This document shows, piece by piece, positions 17,167-27,008 of a DNA stretch of 64,000 nt. The notes beneath the pieces were generated by a model. That model saw nothing but the letters and a program-made list of their open reading frames with translations. It did no database searches and was not told where the DNA came from. The stretch comes from Vibrio natriegens NBRC 15636 = ATCC 14048 = DSM 759. Its GTDB lineage: Bacteria > Pseudomonadota > Gammaproteobacteria > Enterobacterales > Vibrionaceae. Where the stretch lies: contig NZ_CP141822.1 in the NCBI RefSeq assembly GCF_035621455.1, forward strand, positions 2,356,001 to 2,420,000, written 5' to 3'. The translations under genes and the position numbers were made by a program. Numbering within the stretch: the stretch's first letter is position 1; every line of letters starts with the position of its first letter.

Positions 17167-18231
17167 TTAGAAGAAGCTGAGCTGGCGAGCTTGTGTTTCC
17201 GGCTTGAGCATCACACTCAAGCCTAAAAGGCGGATTTCTCGTCCCTGCTGGCGCTTGAGAATATCTTTAAGCAGTGTTTTGAAGTCATTTAACTCAAGCT
17301 GTGGATGGATGTGCTCAATAGTCGTGAGCTGAAAATCGGCGAACTTCACTTTTATACCTTGCTTGATGATCGACTTGTCAGGGCTAGCGCGCTCTAATCG
17401 TTTCTCAAGCTCGGGATAAAGTTTACTTTCTATTACCTGCCAACATTCGTCGTAAGTGGAGATATTCTGGCTAAACGTACGCTCTACACCGACAGACTTT
17501 CTCTCTCGTTCAACGACCACTTCTCTGTCATCAATTCCCTGACTCCGTTTCCATAATGACGCACCTTGGCGGCCAAACTGACGCAGCAACTCTCGGTAAT
17601 CACTGTTTTTAATGTCTTCACAAAGGTAGAAACCCGCTTGATGCAGTTTTTCCAAGCTGACTTTGCCCACACCCGGAATTTTCTCCAATGGTAATTTGTC
17701 CACGACTTGCTGAACTTTGTCTGGAGGAATCACAAACTGACCGTTGGGCTTGTTCATATCTGACGCGACTTTGGCGAGAAACTTGATTGGTGCGACCCCT
17801 GCAGAAGCCGTCAAACCAAGCTCATTCCAGATATCTTTTCGAATGGCTTCAGCGATAAGTGTCGCGGAACCGTGACATGCTGTGGCATCAGTCACGTCCA
17901 AATAGGCTTCATCTAAAGATAAGGGTTCAATAATAGGGGTATAACGTTCAAAAATCGCTCTAATTTGCTGAGAAACCTGCTTGTAAACATGCATGCGTCC
18001 CGACACAACAACCAGATTGGGACACAACTGTAACGCCCGAGCAGTCGGCATCGCACTGCGCACGCCATACTTACGCGCTTCATAATTACAGGTACTGATA
18101 ACCCCACGCTGCTTCTCATGACCACCAACAGCGAGTGCGATGTCTCGGTAGTTTGGGTTATCTCTCATCTCCACGGCGGCATAAAAACAATCCATATCGA
18201 CATGAATGATTTTTTTGATTCGCTCTGACAT
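17167..18231 (-). CDS. dinB: DNA polymerase IV
   Basis: A 354-residue Y-family translesion polymerase. Catalytic motifs are HVDMDCFYAAVEMRDNP (Asp8-type) and EPLSLDEAYLDVT (Asp-Glu pair near residue 104). The helix-hairpin-helix segment KIPGVGKVSLEKLHQAGF and the little-finger domain follow. The C-terminal QLSFF is a consensus beta-clamp-binding motif. The length matches E. coli DinB (351). A LexA box lies 14 bases upstream of the start, so it is expected to be induced by DNA damage. Confidence 0.97.
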   Translation of the reverse strand: MSERIKKIIHVDMDCFYAAVEMRDNPNYRDIALAVGGHEKQRGVISTCNYEARKYGVRSAMPTARALQLCPNLVVVSGRMHVYKQVSQQIRAIFERYTPIIEPLSLDEAYLDVTDATACHGSATLIAEAIRKDIWNELGLTASAGVAPIKFLAKVASDMNKPNGQFVIPPDKVQQVVDKLPLEKIPGVGKVSLEKLHQAGFYLCEDIKNSDYRELLRQFGRQGASLWKRSQGIDDREVVVERERKSVGVERTFSQNISTYDECWQVIESKLYPELEKRLERASPDKSIIKQGIKVKFADFQLTTIEHIHPQLELNDFKTLLKDILKRQQGREIRLLGLSVMLKPETQARQLSFF

Positions 18232-18244
18232 AACCCATATTACA

Positions 18245-18260
18245 CTGTTTAAAAAACCAG
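18245..18260 (-). promoter_or_regulatory. LexA (SOS) box of dinB
   Basis: CTGT-N8-CCAG on the plus strand (CTGG-N8-ACAG read toward dinB) is one base off the CTGT-N8-ACAG consensus, with an A/T-only spacer. It lies 14 bases before the dinB ATG. Confidence 0.75.
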
Positions 18261-18363
18261 TATAGATAAATTCATGGCCGATGAAAATGAAAGTTTAACT
18301 GGTTTACTAACCACCAAGCCCATCACGTTAGATAAACCATTGACTGAGCGGTTATTGCATCTG

Positions 18364-18597
18364 TTAGTCCCGCAACATAACGTCCAGTTGATCGACCAAC
18401 TCTGCCCAATCCGCATCTTGCTCAATAGCCTGCTTCAAGAAAGCTGACTGTGAGCGTGTCCAAAAGCTCGCTTCATATATCGGCGCAGAATCACGTTTAT
18501 GTCGATGGTTATTCACAAAGTCTTTAATTTCCCTTGGTGAACTACCTAAACCGAGCTGCTCAAACAATTCGGTCATTCCGTGTTGATGCATTTCCAT
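18364..18597 (-). CDS. DUF2789 family protein
   Basis: A 77-residue protein starting MEMHQHGMTELFEQLGLGSS with GAGGAGG six bases upstream. The conserved continuation is PREIKDFVNNHRHKRDSAPI and ASFWTRSQSAFLKQAIEQDA, recognised as DUF2789. It is small, soluble and of unknown function. It lies between dinB and the nqr terminator and seems to be a single-gene unit. Confidence 0.88.
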   Translation of the reverse strand: MEMHQHGMTELFEQLGLGSSPREIKDFVNNHRHKRDSAPIYEASFWTRSQSAFLKQAIEQDADWAELVDQLDVMLRD

Positions 18598-18654
18598 ATC
18601 TACCTCCTCAAACAGGATCACTAACCAAGAGTATATACCCTGTCAGGCAGACGA

Positions 18655-18687
18655 TAAAAAATAACCCAGCATAAAGCTGGGTTATTA
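18655..18687 (-). terminator. Terminator of the nqr-apbE-nqrM cluster
   Basis: On the minus strand AATAACCCAGC-TTTAT-GCTGGGTTATT is followed by a T run; it lies 27 bases past the nqrM stop. Confidence 0.9.
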
Positions 18688-18713
18688 ATGTCTGATAATT
18701 ACTCTTTACAGAG

Positions 18714-18947
18714 TTATGCGATTCGGTCTTTTTCCCAAGCCGCCAGCTTCTCTGCGCGGGCAGCTTCACGAGCTTCGCGCTTTTTACGAGCGTCACAAGG
18801 CTCCGGACAGTTACATACTTTTTCAATGCCTACAGCACCAAGGCCGCCGCAGCTACCTTTTACGACTTTTTTCTGGATGATATAGCCGATCGACATTGCC
18901 GCAATCACAGCGACAAACACGGCAAATGTAATTAGAAATGTACTCAT
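18714..18947 (-). CDS. nqrM: Na+-NQR maturation protein NqrM
   Basis: A 77-residue protein (DUF539) with one N-terminal membrane helix (MSTFLITFAVFVAVIAAMSI) and four conserved Cys (GSCGGLGAVGIEKVCNCPEP then C). NqrM is required to mature Na+-NQR, probably by delivering iron to the Cys-ligated centre between NqrD and NqrE. It is the last gene of the cluster, 22 bases after apbE, and is followed by the terminator. Confidence 0.95.
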   Translation of the reverse strand: MSTFLITFAVFVAVIAAMSIGYIIQKKVVKGSCGGLGAVGIEKVCNCPEPCDARKKREAREAARAEKLAAWEKDRIA

Positions 18948-18969
18948 AAAGACATGCTCACTTATGTAA

Positions 18970-19974
18970 TTATTGGCTTACGTATGGCTTGTAGGCATCA
19001 GATGCCAGCTCTTTAAAGCCATCTTCGGTCTTAACAATCATTAGCACCGGAATATTGTTTTCTTGTGCTACTTGCATCCCTTTTACTTCGCCCATCACCA
19101 TCAGGCCAGTCGCTAGACCGTCTGCAGTCATCGACGATTTGTCCAGTACCGTTACTGAGACCACTTTGTGGTTGATCGGTTTCCCTGTTTCTGGATTAAT
19201 GATGTGTGAGTAACGAATACCATCACGCTCAAAATAGTTACGGTAATCGCCAGAAGTCGCAATAGCCATCTCACCCGGCTCGATGATCTCTTGGATAGCT
19301 CGCTCTTCAACAGACGGCTTCTCAATCGCTATACGCCAAGATACACCTTCACGGTTAATACCTTTCACGCGCATCTCACCACCGACTTCCACCATGTAGT
19401 TCATGATGCCTTGAGATTGGATGTAATCTGCCACAACGTCAACGCCCCACCCTTTCGCGATGGTAGACAAGTCTACGTATAGGTTTGGAATGTCTTTCTT
19501 CAGTGTGTTACCTGCAACTTCTAGGTGTTCGATACCTGTCATTGCGCGACGCGCCGCTAGTTCTTCATCACTTGGCACGACTTCAGGGCGAGCTTCCGGG
19601 CCAAAGCCCCATAAGTTAACCAGAGGCCCTACGGTCACATCCAGTGCACCCATCGTTAGTTTGTTCAATCGAATCGCTTCTTTTACAACGGTCGCGGTTT
19701 GAGGTGATACTTCAAATGCATCAGATTCGGTGTACTGGTTGAAACGACTTAGCTCTGAATCTTTACGGTAAGTCGACATTTGATCGTTCACTTCTTCGAG
19801 TAAACGGTCGACTTCTTTTTGTAGTTCAGCCGCAGCTGGAATACCTTCCGCAGCAATGTATTTAATGTTGTAAGTCGTCCCCATTGTAGGGCCAGTTAGA
19901 TGTACTTGCTCTGCCGGCTGTTCACAACCTGCAAGAACTAAAAGAGAAGCAAAAGCAACAAGCCACTTTTTCAC
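18970..19974 (-). CDS. apbE: FAD:protein FMN transferase ApbE
   Basis: A 334-residue lipoprotein: signal MKKWLVAFASLLVLAGCEQP with lipobox LAGC, so it is anchored on the periplasmic side. ApbE uses FAD to attach FMN covalently to Thr in NqrB and NqrC. Family motifs are GPTMGTTYNIKYIA, ALDVTVGPLVNLWGFGP, DLSTIAKGWGVDVVADYI and the C-terminal HIINPETGKPINHKVVSVTV. It lies 143 bases after nqrF with a terminator-like hairpin between them, so its dose may be lower than that of the structural genes. Confidence 0.97.
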   Translation of the reverse strand: MKKWLVAFASLLVLAGCEQPAEQVHLTGPTMGTTYNIKYIAAEGIPAAAELQKEVDRLLEEVNDQMSTYRKDSELSRFNQYTESDAFEVSPQTATVVKEAIRLNKLTMGALDVTVGPLVNLWGFGPEARPEVVPSDEELAARRAMTGIEHLEVAGNTLKKDIPNLYVDLSTIAKGWGVDVVADYIQSQGIMNYMVEVGGEMRVKGINREGVSWRIAIEKPSVEERAIQEIIEPGEMAIATSGDYRNYFERDGIRYSHIINPETGKPINHKVVSVTVLDKSSMTADGLATGLMVMGEVKGMQVAQENNIPVLMIVKTEDGFKELASDAYKPYVSQ

Positions 19975-20064
19975 TTGTTTAACTCCTATGGAAAATTGAA
20001 ATGGATATAGAGAATAAGTTGTGTCGATATAAACCGATTTTCTATATCAATTAATATTCAGAAA

Positions 20065-20095
20065 AAACAATGGCTGACCCGTAAGAGTCAGCCAA
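20065..20095 (-). terminator. Terminator-like hairpin between nqrF and apbE
   Basis: On the minus strand TGGCTGAC / GTCAGCCA (8 bp, 8-base loop) is followed by ATTGTTTTTTC. It lies 24 bases past the nqrF stop and probably attenuates reading into apbE-nqrM. Confidence 0.65.
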
Positions 20096-20117
20096 AAATT
20101 TCAATTACTTAGATGGA

Positions 20118-21341
20118 TTAACCACCGAAGTCATCTAGAAGGATGTTTTCATCTTCTACACCAAGATCTTTCAGCATGCCGATAACAGCCGCGTTCATCA
20201 TCGGTGGACCACACATGTAGTATTCACAATCTTCAGGAGCTTCGTGATCCTTCAGGTAGTTTTCGTACAGTACGTTGTGGATGAAACCAGTGTAGCCATC
20301 CCAGTTATCTTCTGGCATTGGATCTGATAGAGCACAGTGCCATACGAAGTTGTCGTTTTCTGCTTGTAGGCCGTCGAAATCTTCTACGTAGAACATTTCA
20401 CGCTTAGAACGTGCACCGTACCAGAAAGACATCTTACGCGTAGAGTTCAGACGCTTAAGTTGGTCAAAGATGTGCGAACGCATCGGAGCCATACCAGCAC
20501 CACCACCAATGAATACCATTTCAGCATCAGTGTCTTTCGCGAAGAACTCACCAAATGGACCAGAAATCGTACACTTGTCACCTGCTTTAAGAGACCAAAT
20601 GTATGAAGACATGATACCAGGTGGTACGTCAGGATTATTAGGCGGCGGCGTAGCGATACGCACGTTTAGCATAATAATGCCTTCTTCTTCTGGGTAGTTA
20701 GCCATTGAGTAAGCGCGGATTGTCTCTTCGTTTACTTTAGACTCGTAGCGGAACAGGTTAAATTTGTCCCAATCTTCACGGTACTCATCTGGTACGTCGA
20801 AGTCAGCGTATTTCACGTGGTGAGCAGGCGCTTCAATCTGGATGTAACCACCAGCACGGAAAGGTACTGATTCGCCATCTGGAATTTGTAGCTTAAGCTC
20901 TTTGATGAATGTCGCTTTGTTATCGTTAGAGATAACTGTACATTCCCACTTCTTAACGCCGAAGATTTCTTCTGGAAGTTCGATGTCCATGTCTGTTTTC
21001 ATTGCAACTTGACATGCTAGACGCTCACCTTCACGTGCTTCACCTTTAGTAATGTGGTCAAGCTCGGTAGGAAGGATATCACCACCACCAGATTTAATTT
21101 TTACGCGACACTGACCACATGAGCCACCGCCACCACAGGCAGAAGAAACGAAAACACCAGCGCCAGCAAGAGCGCCTAGTAGTTTACCGCCTGGTTGTGT
21201 AACGATCGCCAGATTAGGGTCGTCGTTCACAGAAATTGTAATGTCACCTGTTGGTACAAGCTTAGACTTAGCGAAAAGAATCACTAGTACTAGAGCAAGT
21301 ACGATCAGAGTAAACATCACTACACCAAGAATAATGTCCAT
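20118..21341 (-). CDS. nqrF: Na+-NQR subunit F (NADH dehydrogenase, FAD/2Fe-2S)
   Basis: A 407-residue subunit that takes electrons from NADH. One N-terminal helix ([16 protein letters not shown]) precedes a ferredoxin-type 2Fe-2S domain ([16 protein letters not shown], with a fourth Cys in RLACQVAM). The FAD-binding segment is [13 protein letters not shown] (residues about 210-222) and the NADH-binding segment is [15 protein letters not shown]; the C terminus [16 protein letters not shown] is typical. It is the last structural nqr gene. Confidence 0.98.
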   Translation of the reverse strand: MDIILGVVMFTLIVLALVLVILFAKSKLVPTGDITISVNDDPNLAIVTQPGGKLLGALAGAGVFVSSACGGGGSCGQCRVKIKSGGGDILPTELDHITKGEAREGERLACQVAMKTDMDIELPEEIFGVKKWECTVISNDNKATFIKELKLQIPDGESVPFRAGGYIQIEAPAHHVKYADFDVPDEYREDWDKFNLFRYESKVNEETIRAYSMANYPEEEGIIMLNVRIATPPPNNPDVPPGIMSSYIWSLKAGDKCTISGPFGEFFAKDTDAEMVFIGGGAGMAPMRSHIFDQLKRLNSTRKMSFWYGARSKREMFYVEDFDGLQAENDNFVWHCALSDPMPEDNWDGYTGFIHNVLYENYLKDHEAPEDCEYYMCGPPMMNAAVIGMLKDLGVEDENILLDDFGG

Positions 21342-21374
21342 TGACTATTCCTTAATTGTTGCGGTTTACCCGAC

Positions 21375-21971
21375 TTACAGTTGAACACCAGAGAAAGACA
21401 TAAAGCCTAACGCCATTAGACCTACAGTGATGAACGTGATACCGAGACCACGTAGACCAGGAGGTACGTCAGAGTACTTCATCTTCTCACGGATACCTGC
21501 AAGAGCAACGATTGCTAGCATCCAGCCCACACCAGAACCGAAACCGTAAACAACAGATTCAGCAAAGTTGTAGTCACGTTGTACCATGAAAGATACACCA
21601 CCGAAGATCGCACAGTTTACTGTGATCAACGGTAGGAAGATGCCTAGCGCGTTGTACAGAGGTGGGAAGAAACGGTCTAGAACCATTTCTAGGATCTGTA
21701 CAAGTGCAGCGATTACACCGATAAAGGTGATGAAGTTTAGGAAGCTAAGATCGACACCTTCAACTAAAGCGTTTTCTCTCAATACTAGGTTGTAAACAAG
21801 GTTGTTTACTGGAACAGCGATAGTAAGTACTACTACAACCGCAACACCTAGACCAAAAGAGGTCTTAACTTTCTTAGATACCGCAAGAAACGTACACATA
21901 CCTAAGAAGAAAGACAAAGCCATGTTTTCGATGAAAATCGATTTAACTAACAGACTAATGTAATGTTCCAT
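21375..21971 (-). CDS. nqrE: Na+-NQR subunit E
   Basis: A 198-residue integral membrane subunit with six helices, related to NqrD by inverted topology. The conserved Cys in [15 protein letters not shown] and [13 protein letters not shown] helps ligate the iron centre shared with NqrD. It forms part of the sodium channel. It lies 7 bases after nqrD and 33 bases before nqrF. Confidence 0.97.
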   Translation of the reverse strand: MEHYISLLVKSIFIENMALSFFLGMCTFLAVSKKVKTSFGLGVAVVVVLTIAVPVNNLVYNLVLRENALVEGVDLSFLNFITFIGVIAALVQILEMVLDRFFPPLYNALGIFLPLITVNCAIFGGVSFMVQRDYNFAESVVYGFGSGVGWMLAIVALAGIREKMKYSDVPPGLRGLGITFITVGLMALGFMSFSGVQL

Positions 21972-21978
21972 GACGTCC

Positions 21979-22611
21979 TTACTCCTTCGCTTCTACTTGT
22001 TCTGGTTTCAGAATACGGATTGCCCAGATTAGGAAGCCGATTAGGAAGAATGCTGATGGCGCTAGAAGCATCAGGCCGTTTGGCTGATACCAACCACCGT
22101 TGCTCACTAGAGGTAGGATTTCCATACCAAATAGTTTGCCCGAGCCGAATAGCTCACGGAAGAAACCAACAGTGATAAGAACGAAACCGTAACCAAGACC
22201 GTTACCGATACCATCGATAAGAGATGGGATTGGCGCAGATTTCATTGCGAATGCTTCAGCACGACCCATTACGATACAGTTCGTGATGATAAGACCTACG
22301 AATACTGATAGCTGTTTAGAGATATCGTAAAGGTAAGCTTTAAGCACCTGGTCTACCACGATTACTAGCGATGCGATGATAGCCATCTGAACGATGATAC
22401 GTACGCTGTTAGGAATGTGGTTACGGATTAGAGATACCGAGAAGTTAGACAAAGCAGTTACAAACGTTACTGCCAGCGTCATAACAAACGCAGTTTCTAG
22501 TTTAGTTGTTACTGCCAGAGCAGAACATACACCAAGAACCTGTAGCGCGATTGGGTTGTTGTCCAATACTGGCGCTAGAATGCTCTTTTTAACATTTTGT
22601 GCACTAGACAT
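21979..22611 (-). CDS. nqrD: Na+-NQR subunit D
   Basis: A 210-residue membrane subunit with six helices. Conserved Cys lie in [20 protein letters not shown] and [19 protein letters not shown], the ligands for the iron centre at the NqrD/E interface. Its start overlaps the nqrC stop by one base (22611). Confidence 0.97.
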   Translation of the reverse strand: MSSAQNVKKSILAPVLDNNPIALQVLGVCSALAVTTKLETAFVMTLAVTFVTALSNFSVSLIRNHIPNSVRIIVQMAIIASLVIVVDQVLKAYLYDISKQLSVFVGLIITNCIVMGRAEAFAMKSAPIPSLIDGIGNGLGYGFVLITVGFFRELFGSGKLFGMEILPLVSNGGWYQPNGLMLLAPSAFFLIGFLIWAIRILKPEQVEAKE

Positions 22612-23381
22612 TAGTTCAGACCTCCGTCACGAACTTTTGCTAGGAATGGACCAAAGCCCATGTCACCTAACCAGAAGTCAAATGTGTGTTGAACACCGTT
22701 ACTAGTTAGTGTCGCACCTGACAGGCCGTCAACACCGTGCTCAGAACCTGCTGGCGCACCACCTTTAACAACCTTGATAGCTGGTTTGTGGTTTTCGTCA
22801 AACAGTTTCTTGCCTACGAATTGTGCGCGCCAGCTTGGGTTCTCAACTTCACCACCAAGTCCAGGAGTTTCACCCTGCTCGTAGTAAGTGATACCAGATA
22901 CTGTGTTGCCATCTGTTTCAACAGCAACAAATGCGTACATCATAGACCAAAGACCATTACCGTGAACCGGAATGATAACTTTAGATACTGCGTCGCCGTC
23001 TTTCACTAGGTATACAACACCTGTATTAGCACGACGAATGATCTTCGCTTTGTCATCTTCAGCAGATAGCTTGATAGACTCAGCAGGATCTTTTGCAGCT
23101 TTACGCTGATCGTAAGTTGCAGCGTTACCTTCTACAAAGTCACCAGTATTAAAGTCAACCAGACGTGGTTCAATGTATTGTGCAAATAGCTCAGGTACTT
23201 TTTTACCTGAAGCATCAATGCCCGCAACTTCAACGATCTTAGATTGCTTATCTAGTACAGCGTTAGCTTTTTGCTTATCGCGTAGACCTACTGCTGCTGT
23301 TGATACGATGATTGAACAAACAAGGCTCAACCCGACAACAACACCCAGCGTCTTTTTAATGCTGTCGTTATTACTTGCCAT
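22611..23381 (-). CDS. nqrC: Na+-NQR subunit C (covalent FMN)
   Basis: A 256-residue periplasmic-facing subunit with one N-terminal helix. The flavinylation motif [10 protein letters not shown] has its FMN-accepting Thr at residue 224 from the start used here. I take [20 protein letters not shown] at 23381 as the start; it overlaps nqrB by 11 bases. Upstream in-frame starts would sit deeper inside nqrB. Confidence 0.97.
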   Translation of the reverse strand: MASNNDSIKKTLGVVVGLSLVCSIIVSTAAVGLRDKQKANAVLDKQSKIVEVAGIDASGKKVPELFAQYIEPRLVDFNTGDFVEGNAATYDQRKAAKDPAESIKLSAEDDKAKIIRRANTGVVYLVKDGDAVSKVIIPVHGNGLWSMMYAFVAVETDGNTVSGITYYEQGETPGLGGEVENPSWRAQFVGKKLFDENHKPAIKVVKGGAPAGSEHGVDGLSGATLTSNGVQHTFDFWLGDMGFGPFLAKVRDGGLN

Positions 23382-24615
23382 AGCGTGCTTGTCTCCGCTT
23401 GATGTTCTTCTCAATAACTAAGTGGTCGAACAGAGGTGCAAACAGGTTCGCGAATAGAATCGCCAGCATCATACCTTCTGGGTACGCTGGGTTAACTACA
23501 CGGATAAGAACACACATTACACCGATTAGAGCGCCGTACCACCATTTACCTTTGTTGGTAAATGAAGCAGATACAGGGTCTGTCGCCATAAAGAACATAC
23601 CGAATGCAAAACCACCTAGAACTAGGTGCCAGTGCCATGGCATGTTGAACATAGGGTTAGTATCAGAACCGATAACGTTGAACAGCGTTGCTGTCGCGAT
23701 CATACCGATCATTACACCCGCAATAATGCGCCATGAAGCGATTCGCATGTACACGATCATCGCTGCACCGATCATCAGAGCAAGAGTCGATACTTCACCA
23801 ATTGAGCCAGGGATGTTACCGATGAAAGCATCCATCCAAGTGATAGGAGCACCAGAAACTGTGTTTACTAGAGCACCGTTACCACCTTGAGCCCATTGGC
23901 TAAGAGCAGTCGCACCAGAGAAACCGTCAGCAGCAGTCCACACTACGTCACCCGAGATTTGCGCAGGGTAAGCGAAGAATAGGAATGCACGGCCTGCTAG
24001 TGCAGGGTTTAGGAAGTTACGACCTGTACCACCGAAGATCTCTTTCGCAACAACAACACCGAAGGTAATACCTAGTGCAGCTTGCCATAGAGGAAGTGTT
24101 GGCGGAACGATAAGTGCGAACAGGATAGAAGTTACAAAGAAACCTTCGTTAACTTCGTGCTTACGCACCATACAGAACAGAACTTCCCAGAAACCACCAA
24201 CAATAAACACTGTTGCGTAGATTGGTAGGAAGTAAGTCGCACCTAGTAGCATCTTACTGCCAACCCCTGCATCAGCGGAGATGGTTCCACCAAACATTTC
24301 GGTTAGCCAGTAATGCCAGTTGCCTGCTACTACTGTCGCTAGTTGGTCACCAGCGTGCATGTGAGTCAGTGCTGCGATAGCTTGGCCACCCGCGTTGTAC
24401 ATACCCCAGAACATTGCTGGGAATACCGCGAACCAAACCATGATCATGATACGTTTTAGGTCAACGCTATCACGAACGTGTGAGCTTCTCTTTGTTACAA
24501 GACCCGGAGTATAAAACAGCGTTGCTGCTGCTTCATAAAGGGCAAACCACTTCTCATGTTTACCACCAGGCTCAAAGTGATGCTCGATGTCTTCAATAAA
24601 TTTTTTAAGAGACAT
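23371..24615 (-). CDS. nqrB: Na+-NQR subunit B (covalent FMN, quinone/Na+ site)
   Basis: A 414-residue membrane subunit with about ten helices, the heart of the sodium pump. [10 protein letters not shown] places the FMN-accepting Thr at residue 236, the same number as in V. cholerae NqrB. The conserved [20 protein letters not shown] segment precedes it. The quinone site and riboflavin are also in this subunit. It lies 5 bases after nqrA. Confidence 0.98.
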   Translation of the reverse strand: MSLKKFIEDIEHHFEPGGKHEKWFALYEAAATLFYTPGLVTKRSSHVRDSVDLKRIMIMVWFAVFPAMFWGMYNAGGQAIAALTHMHAGDQLATVVAGNWHYWLTEMFGGTISADAGVGSKMLLGATYFLPIYATVFIVGGFWEVLFCMVRKHEVNEGFFVTSILFALIVPPTLPLWQAALGITFGVVVAKEIFGGTGRNFLNPALAGRAFLFFAYPAQISGDVVWTAADGFSGATALSQWAQGGNGALVNTVSGAPITWMDAFIGNIPGSIGEVSTLALMIGAAMIVYMRIASWRIIAGVMIGMIATATLFNVIGSDTNPMFNMPWHWHLVLGGFAFGMFFMATDPVSASFTNKGKWWYGALIGVMCVLIRVVNPAYPEGMMLAILFANLFAPLFDHLVIEKNIKRRQARYGK

Positions 24616-24620
24616 GAAAA

Positions 24621-25961
24621 TTACCCTTCCTTCTCGATCTTATCTAGGCATTCACGAAGTAGCTGACCGTACTCGTACTTACCAGGACAAACAAAGGTAC
24701 ACAATGCTACGTCTTCTTCGTCTAGCTCCAGAGCGCCAAGTGCTGCTGCACTATCTGTATCGCCTGCACATAGATCACGAAGTAGCAGAGTAGGTTCCAT
24801 ATCTAGTGGCATTACGCGTTCGTAGTTGCCAATTGGAACCATTGAACGGTCACTACCATTAGTCGTGGTTGTCATGTTGAACAACTGACCTTTGAATAGG
24901 TGACCAAGGAATGAGCGAGTTACAGAGAACTTGTTCTTACCAGGCATTGCCCAGCCGAACAGCTCTTTTTCATAACCTTCACGTAGAACAGACACTTGTA
25001 GGTTGTAACGACCTAGGTAAGCGTGAGGACCAGTTGCATGAGTACCTGTTAGTACCGAACCAGAAATCACACGAACTTCACCTGGCATTAACTCGTTGTC
25101 TGTCACGTCGTCTAGGCTAGCACCTAGCGTCGTACGAACTAGACGAGGGTTATTCACTACTGGACCAGCCAGAGAGATAACACGGTCAGTGTAAAGTTCA
25201 CCAGTTAGGAACAACTTACCGAACGCAATAACGTCTTGGTAGTTGATGCTCCACGCCACATTTTCAGCATTTACTGGGTATAGGAAATGCATGTGGGTGC
25301 CAGCAAGACCTGCTGGGTGAGGGCCATCGAAGACGTGTTCTTCAATGTTAGACTGTGAAGAGCGTGGCAAGCTAGTGCCAGATTTACATACGTAAACCTT
25401 GCCTTCTGTCAGGGCTGAAAGAATGTCTAGACCAGCAACGAATGCTTCTTGTTGCTCGTTAATTATCAACTCAGGATTAGCTGCTAGTGGATTAGTATCC
25501 ATTGCAGTTACAAAAATCGCCTTAGTTGAAGACTCGATTGCTGGAACCTTGCTAAACGGACGAGTACGTAAAGCGGTCCATAGGCCAGATTCAACCAATT
25601 GAGTCTTGATCACTTCACGATCTAGACCAGAAAGTTGAGAGGCTTCGAACTTATCGAATGTCACCTGCTCTTCACCTGCCACTTCAATCACTACTGATTG
25701 AAGGACACGTTTAGCGCCACGGTTAACTTCGATCACTTTACCGGCTGCCGGTGCAGTGAATTTCACGCCAGGGTTCTTCTTGTCTTCAAAAAGAACTTGC
25801 GCTTTTTTCACTTCATCACCAACGCGGACATGCATGGTTGGACGCATGCCAACGTACTCTTCGCCAAGCAAGGCGACTTTTTTGATGGTCTTACCATCAT
25901 TAATCACCTGGGATGGAGTTCCTGCGATAGGAAGATCCAAGCCCTTCTTTATTGTAATCAT
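24621..25961 (-). CDS. nqrA: Na+-NQR subunit A
   Basis: A 446-residue peripheral cytoplasmic subunit starting [20 protein letters not shown], the universal NqrA start; an open frame extends 96 bases further upstream but is leader. Segments [20 protein letters not shown] and [20 protein letters not shown] are the lipoyl-like N-terminal domain. First gene of nqrABCDEF, preceded by a 150-base leader with hairpins. Confidence 0.98.
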   Translation of the reverse strand: MITIKKGLDLPIAGTPSQVINDGKTIKKVALLGEEYVGMRPTMHVRVGDEVKKAQVLFEDKKNPGVKFTAPAAGKVIEVNRGAKRVLQSVVIEVAGEEQVTFDKFEASQLSGLDREVIKTQLVESGLWTALRTRPFSKVPAIESSTKAIFVTAMDTNPLAANPELIINEQQEAFVAGLDILSALTEGKVYVCKSGTSLPRSSQSNIEEHVFDGPHPAGLAGTHMHFLYPVNAENVAWSINYQDVIAFGKLFLTGELYTDRVISLAGPVVNNPRLVRTTLGASLDDVTDNELMPGEVRVISGSVLTGTHATGPHAYLGRYNLQVSVLREGYEKELFGWAMPGKNKFSVTRSFLGHLFKGQLFNMTTTTNGSDRSMVPIGNYERVMPLDMEPTLLLRDLCAGDTDSAAALGALELDEEDVALCTFVCPGKYEYGQLLRECLDKIEKEG

Positions 25962-26127
25962 ACGCACTTGCACTACTTTTATCGGGAAAAAGATTCTTTT
26001 GATTGCGTAACTTTTAGACACGACATTAGTGTCCGGTTTCAGTGTTGTTTTAAACACTAAAATCGCAACATCCTATTAAAAATCTCGTTACAAGAAATAC
26101 TCGAGATTTCTCAGGTGCAATATTCTA
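25962..26127 (-). promoter_or_regulatory. nqr operon promoter and structured leader
   Basis: On the minus strand an extended -10 (TGC then TAGAAT, complement of 26122-26127) predicts transcription from about 26115. The first ~40 bases of the RNA form AAATCTCG / CGAGATTT (26078-26109) followed by T-rich sequence, which looks like an attenuator-type terminator. A second hairpin, AGTGTT / AACACT, lies at 26041-26058. About 80 more bases lead to nqrA. Promoter and start are inferred from sequence only. Confidence 0.5.
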
Positions 26128-26383
26128 GCATTTTTTAGGAACTTGATGCCATGACCAATCATAAGAATAGAGCGGATATTTAGGTAGAATAAGGTCTAAA
26201 AGGTCAAAGAATACTCATAACTTTGACCAATCGCACAAATACAATATTCCACACATACCGTATGGTAAAGCAACATTCACCGGCTGAAACAATCTTTGAT
26301 TTTCATTCATTTGTTGAAACACTGTTAACGTAATTTCTTTAACCGGGATAGCTCTATTCTTTGGTGTTACGCTTGGTAAAACG
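26128..26383. other. Intergenic region between nqr promoter and bolA terminator
   Basis: No convincing gene. At 26202-26228 an inverted repeat GGTCAAAG-N11-CTTTGACC followed on the minus strand by TTTT could be an operator or weak terminator upstream of the nqr promoter. Confidence 0.45.
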
Positions 26384-26411
26384 AAAAAAAAGATGGTTTC
26401 CACCATCTTTC
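26384..26411 (-). terminator. Terminator after bolA
   Basis: AAAGATGG-TGGAAA-CCATCTTT on the minus strand, then eight T. Confidence 0.88.
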
Positions 26412-26432
26412 AAAAATCTATTTTTAATGGCG

Positions 26433-26750
<318 letters not shown>

Positions 26751-27008
26751 TCATCGATTCGAATTTCATAAGTATATACCCAACTCACGGTAACTTGCAG
26801 TATCCAGCTCTCGCTGTTGAAGTATAAGTCTAAAAATTAAATCCTAACCTCAATCAACGCAATAGTTTAAAACTCAGAGTTGAGTCATGTCTGAGCCTTT
26901 GAATAACGTAAAAGCAAGTAAACTCAAAATTTAACAGCTTTTTGTATCTACACTTGCCATCATTTGCGACAATATTCCCTAGTTTATTGAATCAACCTAC
27001 GTTTACTT

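Noticed and set aside
18274..18447. 57-codon plus-strand frame (MADENESLTGLL...) starting near the dinB LexA box
   Set aside because: No ribosome site, no family I recognise, and its second half is the reverse strand of the DUF2789 gene.
24621..26057. Longer NqrA starting at 26057
   Set aside because: The extra 32 residues are leader sequence; all NqrA proteins begin at [12 protein letters not shown], position 25961.
26215..26406. 63-codon minus-strand frame upstream of nqr
   Set aside because: It starts inside the bolA terminator and lacks a ribosome site and family resemblance.
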